Source: G965232465 sp965276005 (GTDB lineage: Bacteria; Pseudomonadota; Alphaproteobacteria; JAQWUY01). Taken from it: a stretch of 64,000 bases of DNA. The stretch is from positions 1,922,001-1,986,000 of the forward strand of contig OZ254962.1 of assembly GCA_965276005.1 (NCBI GenBank), written 5' to 3'. The position numbers were made by a program, and so were the translations under genes. The notes beneath the pieces were generated by a model. That model was not told the origin of the DNA and did no database searches. It worked only from the letters and a program-made list of their open reading frames with translations. Positions 7,940 through 16,360 of this stretch are shown here, in pieces (position 1 is the stretch's first letter; each line of letters begins with the position of its first letter).

Positions 7940-7968
7940 ACAAAAACAGCAATCAGACGACCGCTTTA
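7940..7968 (+). repeat. right direct repeat flanking the restriction-modification cassette
   Basis: Contains AATCAGACGACC (7951-7962) with the same A-rich left neighbour and TTTA on the right as the copy at 5446-5471. Same orientation. Confidence 0.45.
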
Positions 7969-7989
7969 ATCTAAAATTAAAAGTACATA

Positions 7990-8553
7990 TCATGTAACAA
8001 CATACTCGGATATGGCAATAATCACAGACACTAGCCCAGCGGTCAAGAATATTGTGCGATAACTTGAAATATGGATGTCTCGTTTGGTATCTTTGCGTAG
8101 CTGTTCTATATCCTTACGCAAATCAACAATTTCCCTACGCAGATCGGCAATTTCTCTGTGAATATTTGCAATTTCCTCACGCACATCTGCAATTTCTTTT
8201 TCGGTTTCCACCCTTAATTTTGCAATTTCCTCATGGACATTTGTAATTTCTCTATGAATATTTGCAATTTCTTGCTTAGTCTCCACTCGTAAGCTTTCAA
8301 TCTCTTTATGGATATTTGCAATTTCTTTATGCACATCCGCAACCTCCCGTTTGCTATCGATACGCATTTGTTCTATATCCTTGTGGATAATAGCTATTTC
8401 TTTTTGAATTTCTGCTACATCTTGTTTGGTAGCAACATTGGTGTTGGCAACCACCGCATAAGCAAGTGCCTTAGCATTTTGTTCTGACATGCCCATTCGT
8501 ATCAGTTCTTGGGCGGTGCTGTATGTATCTGCAGTAGCAATTTGTAGTTCCAT
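7990..8553 (-). CDS. coiled-coil protein with C-terminal membrane anchor (DUF1640-like)
   Basis: A 187-residue protein. The N-terminus (TAQELIRMGMSEQNAKALAYAV) and VATKQDVAEI resemble the CCDC90/DUF1640 coiled-coil family. About 100 residues follow made of repeated IANIHKEI / IADVREEI heptads with alternating charges. A single hydrophobic helix (IFLTAGLVSVIIAISEYVV) closes it. The start at 8553 is chosen because AAGGAGA stands six bases upstream. A longer frame to 8583 lacks such a site. Function is unknown; related small proteins are often found near mobile or toxin-antitoxin genes. Confidence 0.75.
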   Translation of the reverse strand: MELQIATADTYSTAQELIRMGMSEQNAKALAYAVVANTNVATKQDVAEIQKEIAIIHKDIEQMRIDSKREVADVHKEIANIHKEIESLRVETKQEIANIHREITNVHEEIAKLRVETEKEIADVREEIANIHREIADLRREIVDLRKDIEQLRKDTKRDIHISSYRTIFLTAGLVSVIIAISEYVVT

Positions 8554-8743
8554 AGATCTTCTCCTTAGATGCGATTTTACCACAGATTTACTTGAGAATC
8601 AACAACAGATATTTGTCTTTTGTACATTTATACTTGTCGCCATTTTTTACGGGGGGCAAATAAACATCCACTGTCATCCCTTCCTAAATACCCCTAATGA
8701 GATGATAAAAGTATAAATCATAACAAAAAAATCTTATTTACAT

Positions 8744-9232
8744 ATGGAGTTAAATATGGGTATAATAGGCTTCGATTTTGCAAAATACACGGGAATATCT
8801 ATGCCAACATTAACGGAAAAAACCAGTTTACGATTTAAGCATATACGCACCGCACATTTGTCAGAAAATACCGAAGACTATGTGGAATTGATATACGAAT
8901 TATATCAACAAAAAGGCGTTGCCCGCAGTGTCGACATCGCTAAGTACTTGGGGGTTAGCAAACCAACAGTCAATAAAACCTTAGCCCGTTTGCACAAAGA
9001 AGGGTTTGTCATTTGCCAAGCCTATCATCCCATTGCCCTAACAGACAAAGGCACAGAACTTGCCAAATATTGCCAAGCCCGCCACAAAGTTGTTCTCGAC
9101 TTCCTGTTGGCAATCGGCGTTCCCAAAAATGTAGCAGAAATCGATGCAGAAGGCTTGGAACACCACGCCAGCCCGGAAACACTACAAATGTTTGAAGACT
9201 TTGTGCATAGACAAAACAACACCGATACCTAA
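8744..9232 (+). CDS. mntR: MntR-like manganese-responsive transcriptional regulator
   Basis: A 162-residue DtxR/MntR family repressor. The winged helix runs from ENTEDYVELIYEL through the recognition segment VSKPTVNKTLARLHKEGFV. The dimerisation part has the metal-binding pattern RHKVVLDFLLAIGV and DAEGLEHHASPETL with the paired histidines expected in MntR. The SH3-like third domain of DtxR is absent, as in MntR of enterobacteria. It would sense Mn(II) and repress manganese uptake, but no mntH is in the window. It ends five bases before miaA. The start at 8744 is not certain; ATGs at 8756 and 8801 are in frame. Confidence 0.85.
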   Translation: MELNMGIIGFDFAKYTGISMPTLTEKTSLRFKHIRTAHLSENTEDYVELIYELYQQKGVARSVDIAKYLGVSKPTVNKTLARLHKEGFVICQAYHPIALTDKGTELAKYCQARHKVVLDFLLAIGVPKNVAEIDAEGLEHHASPETLQMFEDFVHRQNNTDT

Positions 9233-9237
9233 TATAT

Positions 9238-10155
9238 ATGGATACGCATAACACATTATACATTATTGGACCGAGCGCATCGGGAAAATCAGATTTCGCC
9301 GTACGATTGGCACAGCACTATAATGGTGTCATCATAAACGCCGACAGCATGCAAGTATACCAAGGTGTACGCATAGTAACCGCTATTCCCGATACACACA
9401 CCCAACAGGGCATACCGCATATGCTGTACGGGTGCGTATCACCCCTAAAACCGTTTGATGTGACCCAGTGGCGACAGCGGGCTGTGGCGTGTATACAACA
9501 GGTACTACAAATGGGCAAAACCCCCATTTTATGCGGGGGAACGGGATTATATGCGGCGGCAATCATGCACGGCTTATCGCCGATTCCCGATATAAACCCA
9601 ACCATTCGCCAAACCGTCCGTAACATGGATGCACAAATGCTGTATACGGCTTTGCAAACCGAAGATCCCATCATGGCAAAACGATTACACAGGGGCGATA
9701 CACACCGTTTGGCACGGGCATTGGAAATCGTCCGCAGCACAGGTACCAGCCTTGCCCATTATCAAAACATACCGCCGATTCTCATTCCTGCGGATATTCG
9801 AATCAAAATGGTGGCACTTTTGCCAAAACGACAGACTCTATACGACCGCATCAACCACAGATTCGCCCATATGTTCAAAAACGGGGCGGTCGACGAAGTA
9901 CAACAGCTGTTGCAAATGGGCGTCGATGACACCGCCCAAATCTTGCGGGCAATCGGCATTGCCGAAATTGTCGCATATATACAAGGAAAATACGATAAAC
10001 ACACCGCTATCACGCATGGCAAAACCGCTACCCGCCGCTATGCCAAACGACAAATAACCTATATCCGCCACCAATTAAACCCACACATTATTATTGATGA
10101 TACACAGCTTTTTGACATGCGGGATATACTTTTATATAAAAACAATGTACACTAA
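9238..10155 (+). CDS. miaA: tRNA dimethylallyltransferase MiaA
   Basis: A 305-residue enzyme of normal length. It attaches a dimethylallyl group from DMAPP to N6 of adenine 37 in tRNAs reading UNN codons. The P-loop reads GPSASGKS near residue 11. The DSMQVY motif (substrate binding Asp), the GGTGLY motif and the tRNA-binding RRYAKRQITYIR segment near the C-terminus are all present. It begins five bases after the mntR stop and probably shares its transcript. Confidence 0.96.
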   Translation: MDTHNTLYIIGPSASGKSDFAVRLAQHYNGVIINADSMQVYQGVRIVTAIPDTHTQQGIPHMLYGCVSPLKPFDVTQWRQRAVACIQQVLQMGKTPILCGGTGLYAAAIMHGLSPIPDINPTIRQTVRNMDAQMLYTALQTEDPIMAKRLHRGDTHRLARALEIVRSTGTSLAHYQNIPPILIPADIRIKMVALLPKRQTLYDRINHRFAHMFKNGAVDEVQQLLQMGVDDTAQILRAIGIAEIVAYIQGKYDKHTAITHGKTATRRYAKRQITYIRHQLNPHIIIDDTQLFDMRDILLYKNNVH

Positions 10156-10194
10156 AGTGTATATTCTTTTTTTATTTTCTGTTATATTGGTTTC

Positions 10195-10224
10195 TATTAG
10201 GACAACACATATTAGGACAACACA
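10195..10224 (+). repeat. 15-base tandem duplication of a ribosome binding site
   Basis: TATTAGGACAACACA occurs twice back to back (10195-10209, 10210-10224). Each copy carries AGGA; the second is followed by the ATG of the next gene. It looks like a recent slippage event. Confidence 0.7.
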
Positions 10225-10985
10225 TGAAATCACAGCAACAACATGATATTTTGCCAGTAGAGAAAGTCATCGACGATATTACCCTGCACAAGGCAAAAAA
10301 AGGCGACATCGGGGCGTGCTTTGATGTGGGCGATGCGTATTACCATTACTACAGGGACACACCAAAATCGTCTGTGGATGTGCTGCACCACGCAGAAAAA
10401 TGGTTTACGAAAGGGCTAAATTTGGGATCAGCCGCAGGATTTTATCCGCTCGGACTGGTGTACATGGAATATGCGGACGCTTTGTCCGAAACAGAAAAAA
10501 ACATCAAGCAAAAACTGTCCTACCTGCTGCAGGCAGAATACTTATTTTTAAAAGCATTCCACGAAACTGAGGACACGGACGCCTGTTACCAGTTAGGCAA
10601 ATTATACTTCGATCATGCGGATGTATTAGAATTCAACATGGAAACCACCCCACACTGCAAAATCGCCAACGACGATATGTCATTTATCAAAAAACAACGA
10701 CGAAAAAAGTTGGAATCCGCAGAAAAGTACTTTTTATTGGCGATCACCCGGGGGACTCGTAAACCAGAACTCGTCCATTACATGCTGGGCATATTGTATT
10801 GGCAATACGCAATAGATGCCAACAAAAAAGAAAAACCAAAATGTGTGGAAAATGCCCAATTCCATTTCAATTACACACTGCACCTGCAACCCCGAATCGC
10901 CATATGGACGATATGCAGACTGTTTTTAAGTATCGGAGAATATAAGGTGGCGTTAAAGTACTTTTTGCGTATTTTTATTGGTTAA
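10224..10985 (+). CDS. Sel1/TPR-like repeat protein of unknown function
   Basis: A 253-residue soluble protein without a signal peptide. Segments such as AEKWFTKGLNLGSAAGFYPLGLVYMEYAD, QAEYLFLKAFHETEDTDACYQLGKLYFDHAD and AEKYFLLAITRG follow the Sel1/TPR pattern of paired helices, giving about four repeats. Such proteins usually serve as scaffolds. The cell partner is unknown and nothing nearby suggests it. The ribosome binding site AGGACA lies seven bases before the ATG. Confidence 0.6.
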   Translation: MKSQQQHDILPVEKVIDDITLHKAKKGDIGACFDVGDAYYHYYRDTPKSSVDVLHHAEKWFTKGLNLGSAAGFYPLGLVYMEYADALSETEKNIKQKLSYLLQAEYLFLKAFHETEDTDACYQLGKLYFDHADVLEFNMETTPHCKIANDDMSFIKKQRRKKLESAEKYFLLAITRGTRKPELVHYMLGILYWQYAIDANKKEKPKCVENAQFHFNYTLHLQPRIAIWTICRLFLSIGEYKVALKYFLRIFIG

Positions 10986-11123
10986 GTGGTTTTTTTTATG
11001 GTGAAAGTTAAACACACTGTAAACAATATTTGACCAAAAATGCTTTTTTAGATAAAAAAATGACAAAATTTCGTTAAAACATGCTACTATTTAAAAAATG
11101 TATTGTTAAAAAAGAGTAATATT

Positions 11124-12290
11124 ATGTTAAAAAAGGTAAGTGTTTCTAACTATCATAGCATAGGACAACAAGCAGTTGAAATGTGTTTTGATTCTGAACT
11201 ACCCATTTATATTGTGATGGGGGGGAATGCATCGGGCAAGACAACTTTATTAAAAGCTATTTCCTTTATCTTTTGGTTTATGAATTCTGATGAACAACAT
11301 GAGAAAGACGAAATGGTGTTTTTCCCTCATGTACTGCATAAAACATCACCCTCTGTATTTGCAATAGAATATACAGATGGCAAAGCCAAATATCAATATC
11401 AACTTGAATTCAAAAATGGTACTTTAGTCAGAGAAGAATTTTCAAAACATGTGACTAGGGGATATTCAAGAGTGTATTCTGTGTTTCGTACAAAAAACAA
11501 TGTAGAATATAAACTTTCAAACGCATTAAAATCAGTCCTTAATGAAAATGATAAAGTGCGTTATGGCAAGTTGAAAAATTGTTCGTTTTACAGATTTTTG
11601 CAAAATACGGGGTATTTTGATTTATTGAATATCGATGTCAATTTTGTAAAAAATATTGTGAGTAATTCTAGTAATATTGGGCGTCAAATCCAACAAGATG
11701 GAGTAAACATGTTTTTTAGCTTAGCCAATATATTACAAGAAAATAAAAAATTGCAGGACTTTTTAATTAACCATTTGCAAATGTTCGATTTCAATATATC
11801 AAAATTTGTTTTTGATGACAAGCAAGCACTAAGAAATGATAAAGGAGAACTAGAAACTGTAACGACTACAAGCTTGGTTCATAAAACTGAAAGTTCTAAG
11901 GCAACACTACCATTGCTCTTTGAATCAGAGGGAACTTATGCAGTGATACCGTTTTTGATCAATTTGTATGAGTTGATAAAAAATGGCGGCGTTATGATAT
12001 GGGATGAGCTAGAAAACAGTACACATCCATTGGTCGCCAAAAAATTTATATCTGTATTAAAACAATATGTACAACATCATAACATACAAATAATTTTTGC
12101 CAGCCATATGAATGCGTTACTGAATGAATTTGAGAAGAAAAGTATATTTTTTGTGGAAAAAACCGATCTGTTGGAAACAGATGTTTATACATTAAATGAT
12201 GTCGAAGGTGTGCGTAAAGATGAAAATTTTGCTGATAAGTACATTGGGGGGGTATATGGTGGCACTCCAGATATTATGGGAGTTGCCTAA
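11124..12290 (+). CDS. rloA: RloA-like AAA15/AAA21 family ATPase
   Basis: A 388-residue ABC/SMC-like ATPase of the RloA or OLD-like type. After the KKVSVSNYHSIG opening strand comes Walker A GGNASGKTT (33-41). The Walker B region is GVMIWDELENSTHPL with the catalytic acidic pair, and the switch histidine is in IIFASHMNALL. No nuclease domain is fused; instead a Toprim-like partner follows with its ATG overlapping this stop (TAATG). ATPase/Toprim pairs of this layout act as phage defence in OLD, PARIS and related systems. The start at 11124 (ATG) is preferred over the TTG at 11103 because AAAGAG lies in front of it. The locus interrupts housekeeping genes and is AT-rich. Confidence 0.8.
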   Translation: MLKKVSVSNYHSIGQQAVEMCFDSELPIYIVMGGNASGKTTLLKAISFIFWFMNSDEQHEKDEMVFFPHVLHKTSPSVFAIEYTDGKAKYQYQLEFKNGTLVREEFSKHVTRGYSRVYSVFRTKNNVEYKLSNALKSVLNENDKVRYGKLKNCSFYRFLQNTGYFDLLNIDVNFVKNIVSNSSNIGRQIQQDGVNMFFSLANILQENKKLQDFLINHLQMFDFNISKFVFDDKQALRNDKGELETVTTTSLVHKTESSKATLPLLFESEGTYAVIPFLINLYELIKNGGVMIWDELENSTHPLVAKKFISVLKQYVQHHNIQIIFASHMNALLNEFEKKSIFFVEKTDLLETDVYTLNDVEGVRKDENFADKYIGGVYGGTPDIMGVA

Positions 12291-12859
12291 TGGGTAAAAA
12301 AAGAAATAGAAAGACAGGGTATTTGTTTGTACTTGAAGGTGATGATGAGGAAAAATTATTGTGTGTATTTAAAAAGCTATATACAATACATAAAAAACAC
12401 ATTAGTTTTAAAGAAGTATTTGCCAAGGGAGGCGATCCAGATTCCATTATTACCTCTGCTTGTCACAAAAAGGATACAGTAGACTTTACATATGTATTAT
12501 TAGACAATGACATACCTATGAAATCAGATAATAAGACACTCTGGCAAGCTTGGACTATAGGAGGGACGCCTATTAATGGGAAAACACCATCACAACTTGT
12601 TGTTCTAAATAAGAACGATAGAAATCCAATCTTAATAGTTTCTGAACCATTAGCTATGGAAAATACATTATTGGATTTGTTTTCTATTGAGGTAACTGCT
12701 GATAACACAAAGGATTTAAAAACGCAGGTCAGAAACCATCTTGGGACAAATTGGGACAAAAAAATTACTCGAAAAATGTTAGAATCATCAACTAACTCTG
12801 TCATTCAAGAATTGGTGAAAATATTTCGAGAAATAGAAAACATTTCGCTCAGAAATTAA
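12290..12859 (+). CDS. rloB: RloB-like protein (Toprim-like partner of the ATPase)
   Basis: A 189-residue RloB family protein. The order of features agrees with a Toprim-like fold: FVLEGDDEE with a conserved Glu 16 after the first strand, GGDPDSII, the acidic pair LLDND (72 and 74), and SEPLAMENTLLDLF, which replaces the usual SNPxFExWLLxHF of the family. A metal-dependent nuclease role is an inference from that fold. It is co-translated with the ATPase. The rlo genes were first named as open frames linked to restriction loci, and a restriction cassette is indeed 4-6 kb upstream. Confidence 0.75.
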   Translation: MGKKRNRKTGYLFVLEGDDEEKLLCVFKKLYTIHKKHISFKEVFAKGGDPDSIITSACHKKDTVDFTYVLLDNDIPMKSDNKTLWQAWTIGGTPINGKTPSQLVVLNKNDRNPILIVSEPLAMENTLLDLFSIEVTADNTKDLKTQVRNHLGTNWDKKITRKMLESSTNSVIQELVKIFREIENISLRN

Positions 12860-12879
12860 AATCTAGCAAAGGAACGCAT

Positions 12880-14754
12880 ATGGTAAAAACATTTGATGTT
12901 ATTGTGATTGGCGGTGGGCATGCGGGATGTGATGCGGTGGCGGCGGCTGCTCGTATGGGGGCGAACGCATTGTTGCTTACCAATGGCAGACAGCACATTG
13001 GGGTTATGTCTTGTAACCCGGCTATTGGCGGGCTGGGCAAAGGGCATTTGGTCAAAGAAATTGACGCCTTAGACGGGGTGATGGGCGTTGTTACGGATCG
13101 GGCGGGCATTCAATACCGTATGCTTAACGCATCTAAAGGTCCCGCCGTTTGGGGACCCCGCACACAGGCAGATCGTGCGTTGTACAAATCCGCTATGCAG
13201 GAGGTGATCTTTCACTACCCGAATGTAACCGTCGCCGATGGCTTGGCGGCAGAAATTTTATTCGACACCAATACAGTCATCGGCGTTCGCACAGAGGACA
13301 ACGATACATACACTTGCGGGGCGGTGGTGGTAACCACAGGGACTTTTTTAAACGGCAAAATCTTTATGGGCGATGAGTCTTGGGATGCGGGGCGTATAGG
13401 GGAAGCACCGGCAAAAAATTTGTCTACTTGCTTGCAAAATATAGGCTTTCAAATGGGGCGGTTAAAAACCGGTACGCCCGCCCGCTTGATCGAGGAATCC
13501 ATAAACACGGATGGTTTCGATGTACAGTATCCAGACGATACGCCGGTGCCGTTTTCTTATTTGAATACCGTTATCGATATTCCGCAAGTTCGCTGTTTTA
13601 TTGCCTATACCAACGCCGAATCGCATCGAATCATTCGGGATAATTTACATCTGTCGTCGATGTATTCGGGACACATTAAAGGTGTAGGTCCCCGCTACTG
13701 CCCCTCTATCGAAGACAAAATTGTTCGCTTTGCCGATAAGCACCGTCATCAAATATTTCTCGAGCCCGAAGGGCTAAACGACAACACCATATATCCGAAC
13801 GGTATGTCTATGTCCATGCCCCGCAGAGTACAAGATGCGTTTTACAAGTCGATCAAAGGGCTAGAAAATGTGCAGATTAAACAGTACGCATACGCCATTG
13901 AGTACGACTACATCGACCCCCGAGAATTAAAGCCTACCTTAGAGGCAAAAAAGGTCTCAGGGCTGTTTATGGCGGGGCAAATAAACGGCACCACAGGATA
14001 CGAAGAAGCCGCCGCACAAGGTTTAATCGCCGGTATCAACGCCAGCCTTGTTGCCGGCGACAGCCAAAAACAATTTACCATTTCTCGCACAGATGGATAT
14101 ATCGGGGTGATGATCGACGATTTAATCACCCGGGGCACCAATGAACCCTACCGCATGTTTACCAGCCGAGCCGAATACCGCTTGCGACTGCGACAAGACA
14201 ATGCGGATCAACGCTTAACCAACACCGGCATCGAAATCGGTGTGGTCGGAAAAACCCGCAAAAAGCACTGGACAAACAAGAAAAACGCCCTGCATACAGT
14301 AAAAACAAAAATGCAATCGTTAAAAGCCAGCCCGAATCACTTACAGCGATTCGGTATTGCCATCAACAAAGACGGCAAAGTACGCACCGCCTTAGACATA
14401 TTGGGGTTGCCGAATATTACCTTTGATACCCTCTGTCAAGTGTGGCCCGAACTGAACGCCCTGTCCGCCCCCATGCGACAAGCAATGGAAATCGATGCAT
14501 TATACAGCGGCTATATGGTACGGATGGAACAGGATATTGCCGCTTTTAAAAAAGACGAAAATATCCGTTTGCCCATCGATTTAGACTACAAAAATATCGG
14601 CGGGTTATCGTCCGAATCCATCGACAAACTCAGCCAAGCCCAACCGGCAACACTGGGAGCGGCAAGTCGTATTCCCGGCATTACACCGGCAGCGGTCATA
14701 ACCGTGTTGCACTATGTACGCAAAACCTATACCAACAAAGCCCCTGCGGGATAA
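12880..14754 (+). CDS. mnmG: tRNA uridine-5-carboxymethylaminomethyl modification enzyme MnmG (GidA)
   Basis: A 624-residue FAD protein of normal length. With MnmE it adds the carboxymethylaminomethyl group to uridine 34 of tRNAs. The FAD-binding GGGHAGCDA (11-19) opens the protein. CNPAIGGLGKGHLVKEIDALDG and the second signature GLFMAGQINGTTGYEEAAAQG are complete. The start is supported by AAAGGAACGCAT. It heads the classical mnmG-rsmG-parA-parB cluster. Its partner mnmE lies at 20943-22304. Confidence 0.97.
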   Translation: MVKTFDVIVIGGGHAGCDAVAAAARMGANALLLTNGRQHIGVMSCNPAIGGLGKGHLVKEIDALDGVMGVVTDRAGIQYRMLNASKGPAVWGPRTQADRALYKSAMQEVIFHYPNVTVADGLAAEILFDTNTVIGVRTEDNDTYTCGAVVVTTGTFLNGKIFMGDESWDAGRIGEAPAKNLSTCLQNIGFQMGRLKTGTPARLIEESINTDGFDVQYPDDTPVPFSYLNTVIDIPQVRCFIAYTNAESHRIIRDNLHLSSMYSGHIKGVGPRYCPSIEDKIVRFADKHRHQIFLEPEGLNDNTIYPNGMSMSMPRRVQDAFYKSIKGLENVQIKQYAYAIEYDYIDPRELKPTLEAKKVSGLFMAGQINGTTGYEEAAAQGLIAGINASLVAGDSQKQFTISRTDGYIGVMIDDLITRGTNEPYRMFTSRAEYRLRLRQDNADQRLTNTGIEIGVVGKTRKKHWTNKKNALHTVKTKMQSLKASPNHLQRFGIAINKDGKVRTALDILGLPNITFDTLCQVWPELNALSAPMRQAMEIDALYSGYMVRMEQDIAAFKKDENIRLPIDLDYKNIGGLSSESIDKLSQAQPATLGAASRIPGITPAAVITVLHYVRKTYTNKAPAG

Positions 14755-14795
14755 TAACGGAGCGAGATATAACAAGAGGAAAAAATATTTTCACC

Positions 14796-15407
14796 ATGTA
14801 TAACAAACACACTTTACATAATATTATTCCCTTGACCAATGCGACTGTGCACACCTTACAAACATATGTGGACTTAATCGGCAAGTGGCAACGGGCGGTC
14901 AATCTGGTATCAAAACACAGCCTTAAACACATTTGGCACCGCCATATTGCCGATAGCATACAAATATATCCCTTAATACCAACCGCCTGTAAAACCCTTG
15001 CCGACTTGGGCAGTGGCGGCGGGTTGCCGGCTATTGTCATTGCCATCTTGGCACAGGACACAGACATAGGGCAAGACATACACATCACCATGATTGAATC
15101 AGACAAAAAGAAAGCTTTGTTTTTACGACACTGCATTCGGGAATTGCACTTAAACGCATCGGTGATAAACGACAGAATCGAAAATATACAAGACACACAT
15201 TTTCACATAGTAACCGCACGGGCGTTATGTGAAGTGCGATCGCTATTGGATTTTATGACCCATCTGCAATGCCCACAAGGTATATTCCTAAAAGGCGAAT
15301 CCGTTGCCCAAGAAATTGCCAATGCCAAAACCCAATACACCTTTGGCATACGCCAAACCCAATCGCTTACCCACAGCGAATCGTCCATACTGTCGATTGC
15401 CTTATAG
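14796..15407 (+). CDS. rsmG: 16S rRNA (guanine527-N7)-methyltransferase RsmG (GidB)
   Basis: A 203-residue Rossmann-fold methylase. The SAM-binding motif LADLGSGGGLPAIV is at residues 68-81, preceded by the family's KWQRAVNLVSK and WHRHIADS segments. It methylates G527 of 16S rRNA. It follows mnmG by 41 bases. A parS site sits 13 bases after its stop. Confidence 0.95.
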   Translation: MYNKHTLHNIIPLTNATVHTLQTYVDLIGKWQRAVNLVSKHSLKHIWHRHIADSIQIYPLIPTACKTLADLGSGGGLPAIVIAILAQDTDIGQDIHITMIESDKKKALFLRHCIRELHLNASVINDRIENIQDTHFHIVTARALCEVRSLLDFMTHLQCPQGIFLKGESVAQEIANAKTQYTFGIRQTQSLTHSESSILSIAL

Positions 15408-15420
15408 TGTGCGTTGCCTA

Positions 15421-15436
15421 TGTTTCACATGAAACA
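15421..15436 (+). promoter_or_regulatory. parS: parS centromere site 1
   Basis: TGTTTCACATGAAACA differs from the general bacterial parS consensus TGTTTCACGTGAAACA at one central base. It lies between rsmG and parA, a usual place for a ParB loading site. The same variant occurs again, reversed, at 26325-26340. Confidence 0.85.
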
Positions 15437-15577
15437 TTTTTATACTGCTGTGCCACTGAGGCAATGTTTTTTCATAGGTTGTATAAAAAAATTTTATCGT
15501 TTTTCGCATTTTTTTGTTGTTTCACATATTTTTCTTTGCTATGGTGGCTGTGTACATTTTTTATATACGAGGACAGC

Positions 15578-16342
15578 ATGACCGCAAAAATATTCGCACT
15601 TGCCAATCAAAAAGGGGGCGTTGGCAAGACGACAACCGCTATTAATTTGGCAACCGCATTGGCGGTGTGCGGTAAAAAAACCTTGTTGGTCGACTTGGAT
15701 TCACAGGGCAACGCATCGACCGGTGTAGGCGTGCAAGACCGCCAAGATATTATCGGCACATACGATTTATTACTGCACACCGAATACTATGACGATGCGG
15801 CTATCGAAACCGAAATAGACAATTTTTCGATCATCCCCGCCAGCCTCGATGTGGCAACTTCAGAAGTTGCCTTGTCGAACCTGCCAGACCCGGAGCAAAA
15901 CCTTAAAAAATCCCTGTTGCCATATCTGCATAAGTACGATTATATATTTCTCGATTGCCCGCCAAATTTGGGGATTATTACCCTAAATGCCCTAGTCGCC
16001 GCCGATTATGTATTGGTGCCATTGCAAGCGGAATTTTACGCTCTCGAGGGCTTGACACAAATACTGGGTACCGTACGGCGGGTACGGGACAATATCAACC
16101 CTGATTTACGCTTGGGCGGGGTGCTTATCACCATGTATGATCGCCGTAACAAACTGTGCTTGAATGTCGATAAGGATGTGCGAAATCACCTAGGCAGCGT
16201 GGTATTTAAAACCCTTATTCCCCGCAATGTCCGAGTGGCGGAAGCCCCGTCATATGGCACACCCGTATTGTTTTACGACCACACCTGTATCGGGGCTCAA
16301 GCGTATGCGGAACTCGCCATCGAGTTTGGGCAAAAATTTTAA
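15578..16342 (+). CDS. parA: chromosome partitioning ATPase ParA
   Basis: A 254-residue deviant Walker A ATPase. The motif NQKGGVGKTTTAINL is at residues 10-24 and the DNA-segregation motif DCPPNLGIITLNAL follows the second strand. It moves origin regions apart by interacting with ParB at parS. The start at 15578 is chosen because it aligns with the family's N-terminus and follows CGAGGACAGC. The frame is open far upstream but that part is not ParA-like. parB follows after 18 bases. Confidence 0.97.
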   Translation: MTAKIFALANQKGGVGKTTTAINLATALAVCGKKTLLVDLDSQGNASTGVGVQDRQDIIGTYDLLLHTEYYDDAAIETEIDNFSIIPASLDVATSEVALSNLPDPEQNLKKSLLPYLHKYDYIFLDCPPNLGIITLNALVAADYVLVPLQAEFYALEGLTQILGTVRRVRDNINPDLRLGGVLITMYDRRNKLCLNVDKDVRNHLGSVVFKTLIPRNVRVAEAPSYGTPVLFYDHTCIGAQAYAELAIEFGQKF

Positions 16343-16360
16343 CATACAAGGACAAAAACC

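Noticed and set aside
7771..7974. Open frame of 67 codons on the plus strand right of the C16 tract
   Set aside because: No ribosome binding site or recognisable domain; it runs over the upstream start of the methylase and over the coiled-coil remnant on the other strand.
15518..15527. Possible third parS near parA (TGTTTCACAT)
   Set aside because: Only one half of the palindrome is present; the right half reads ATTTTT.
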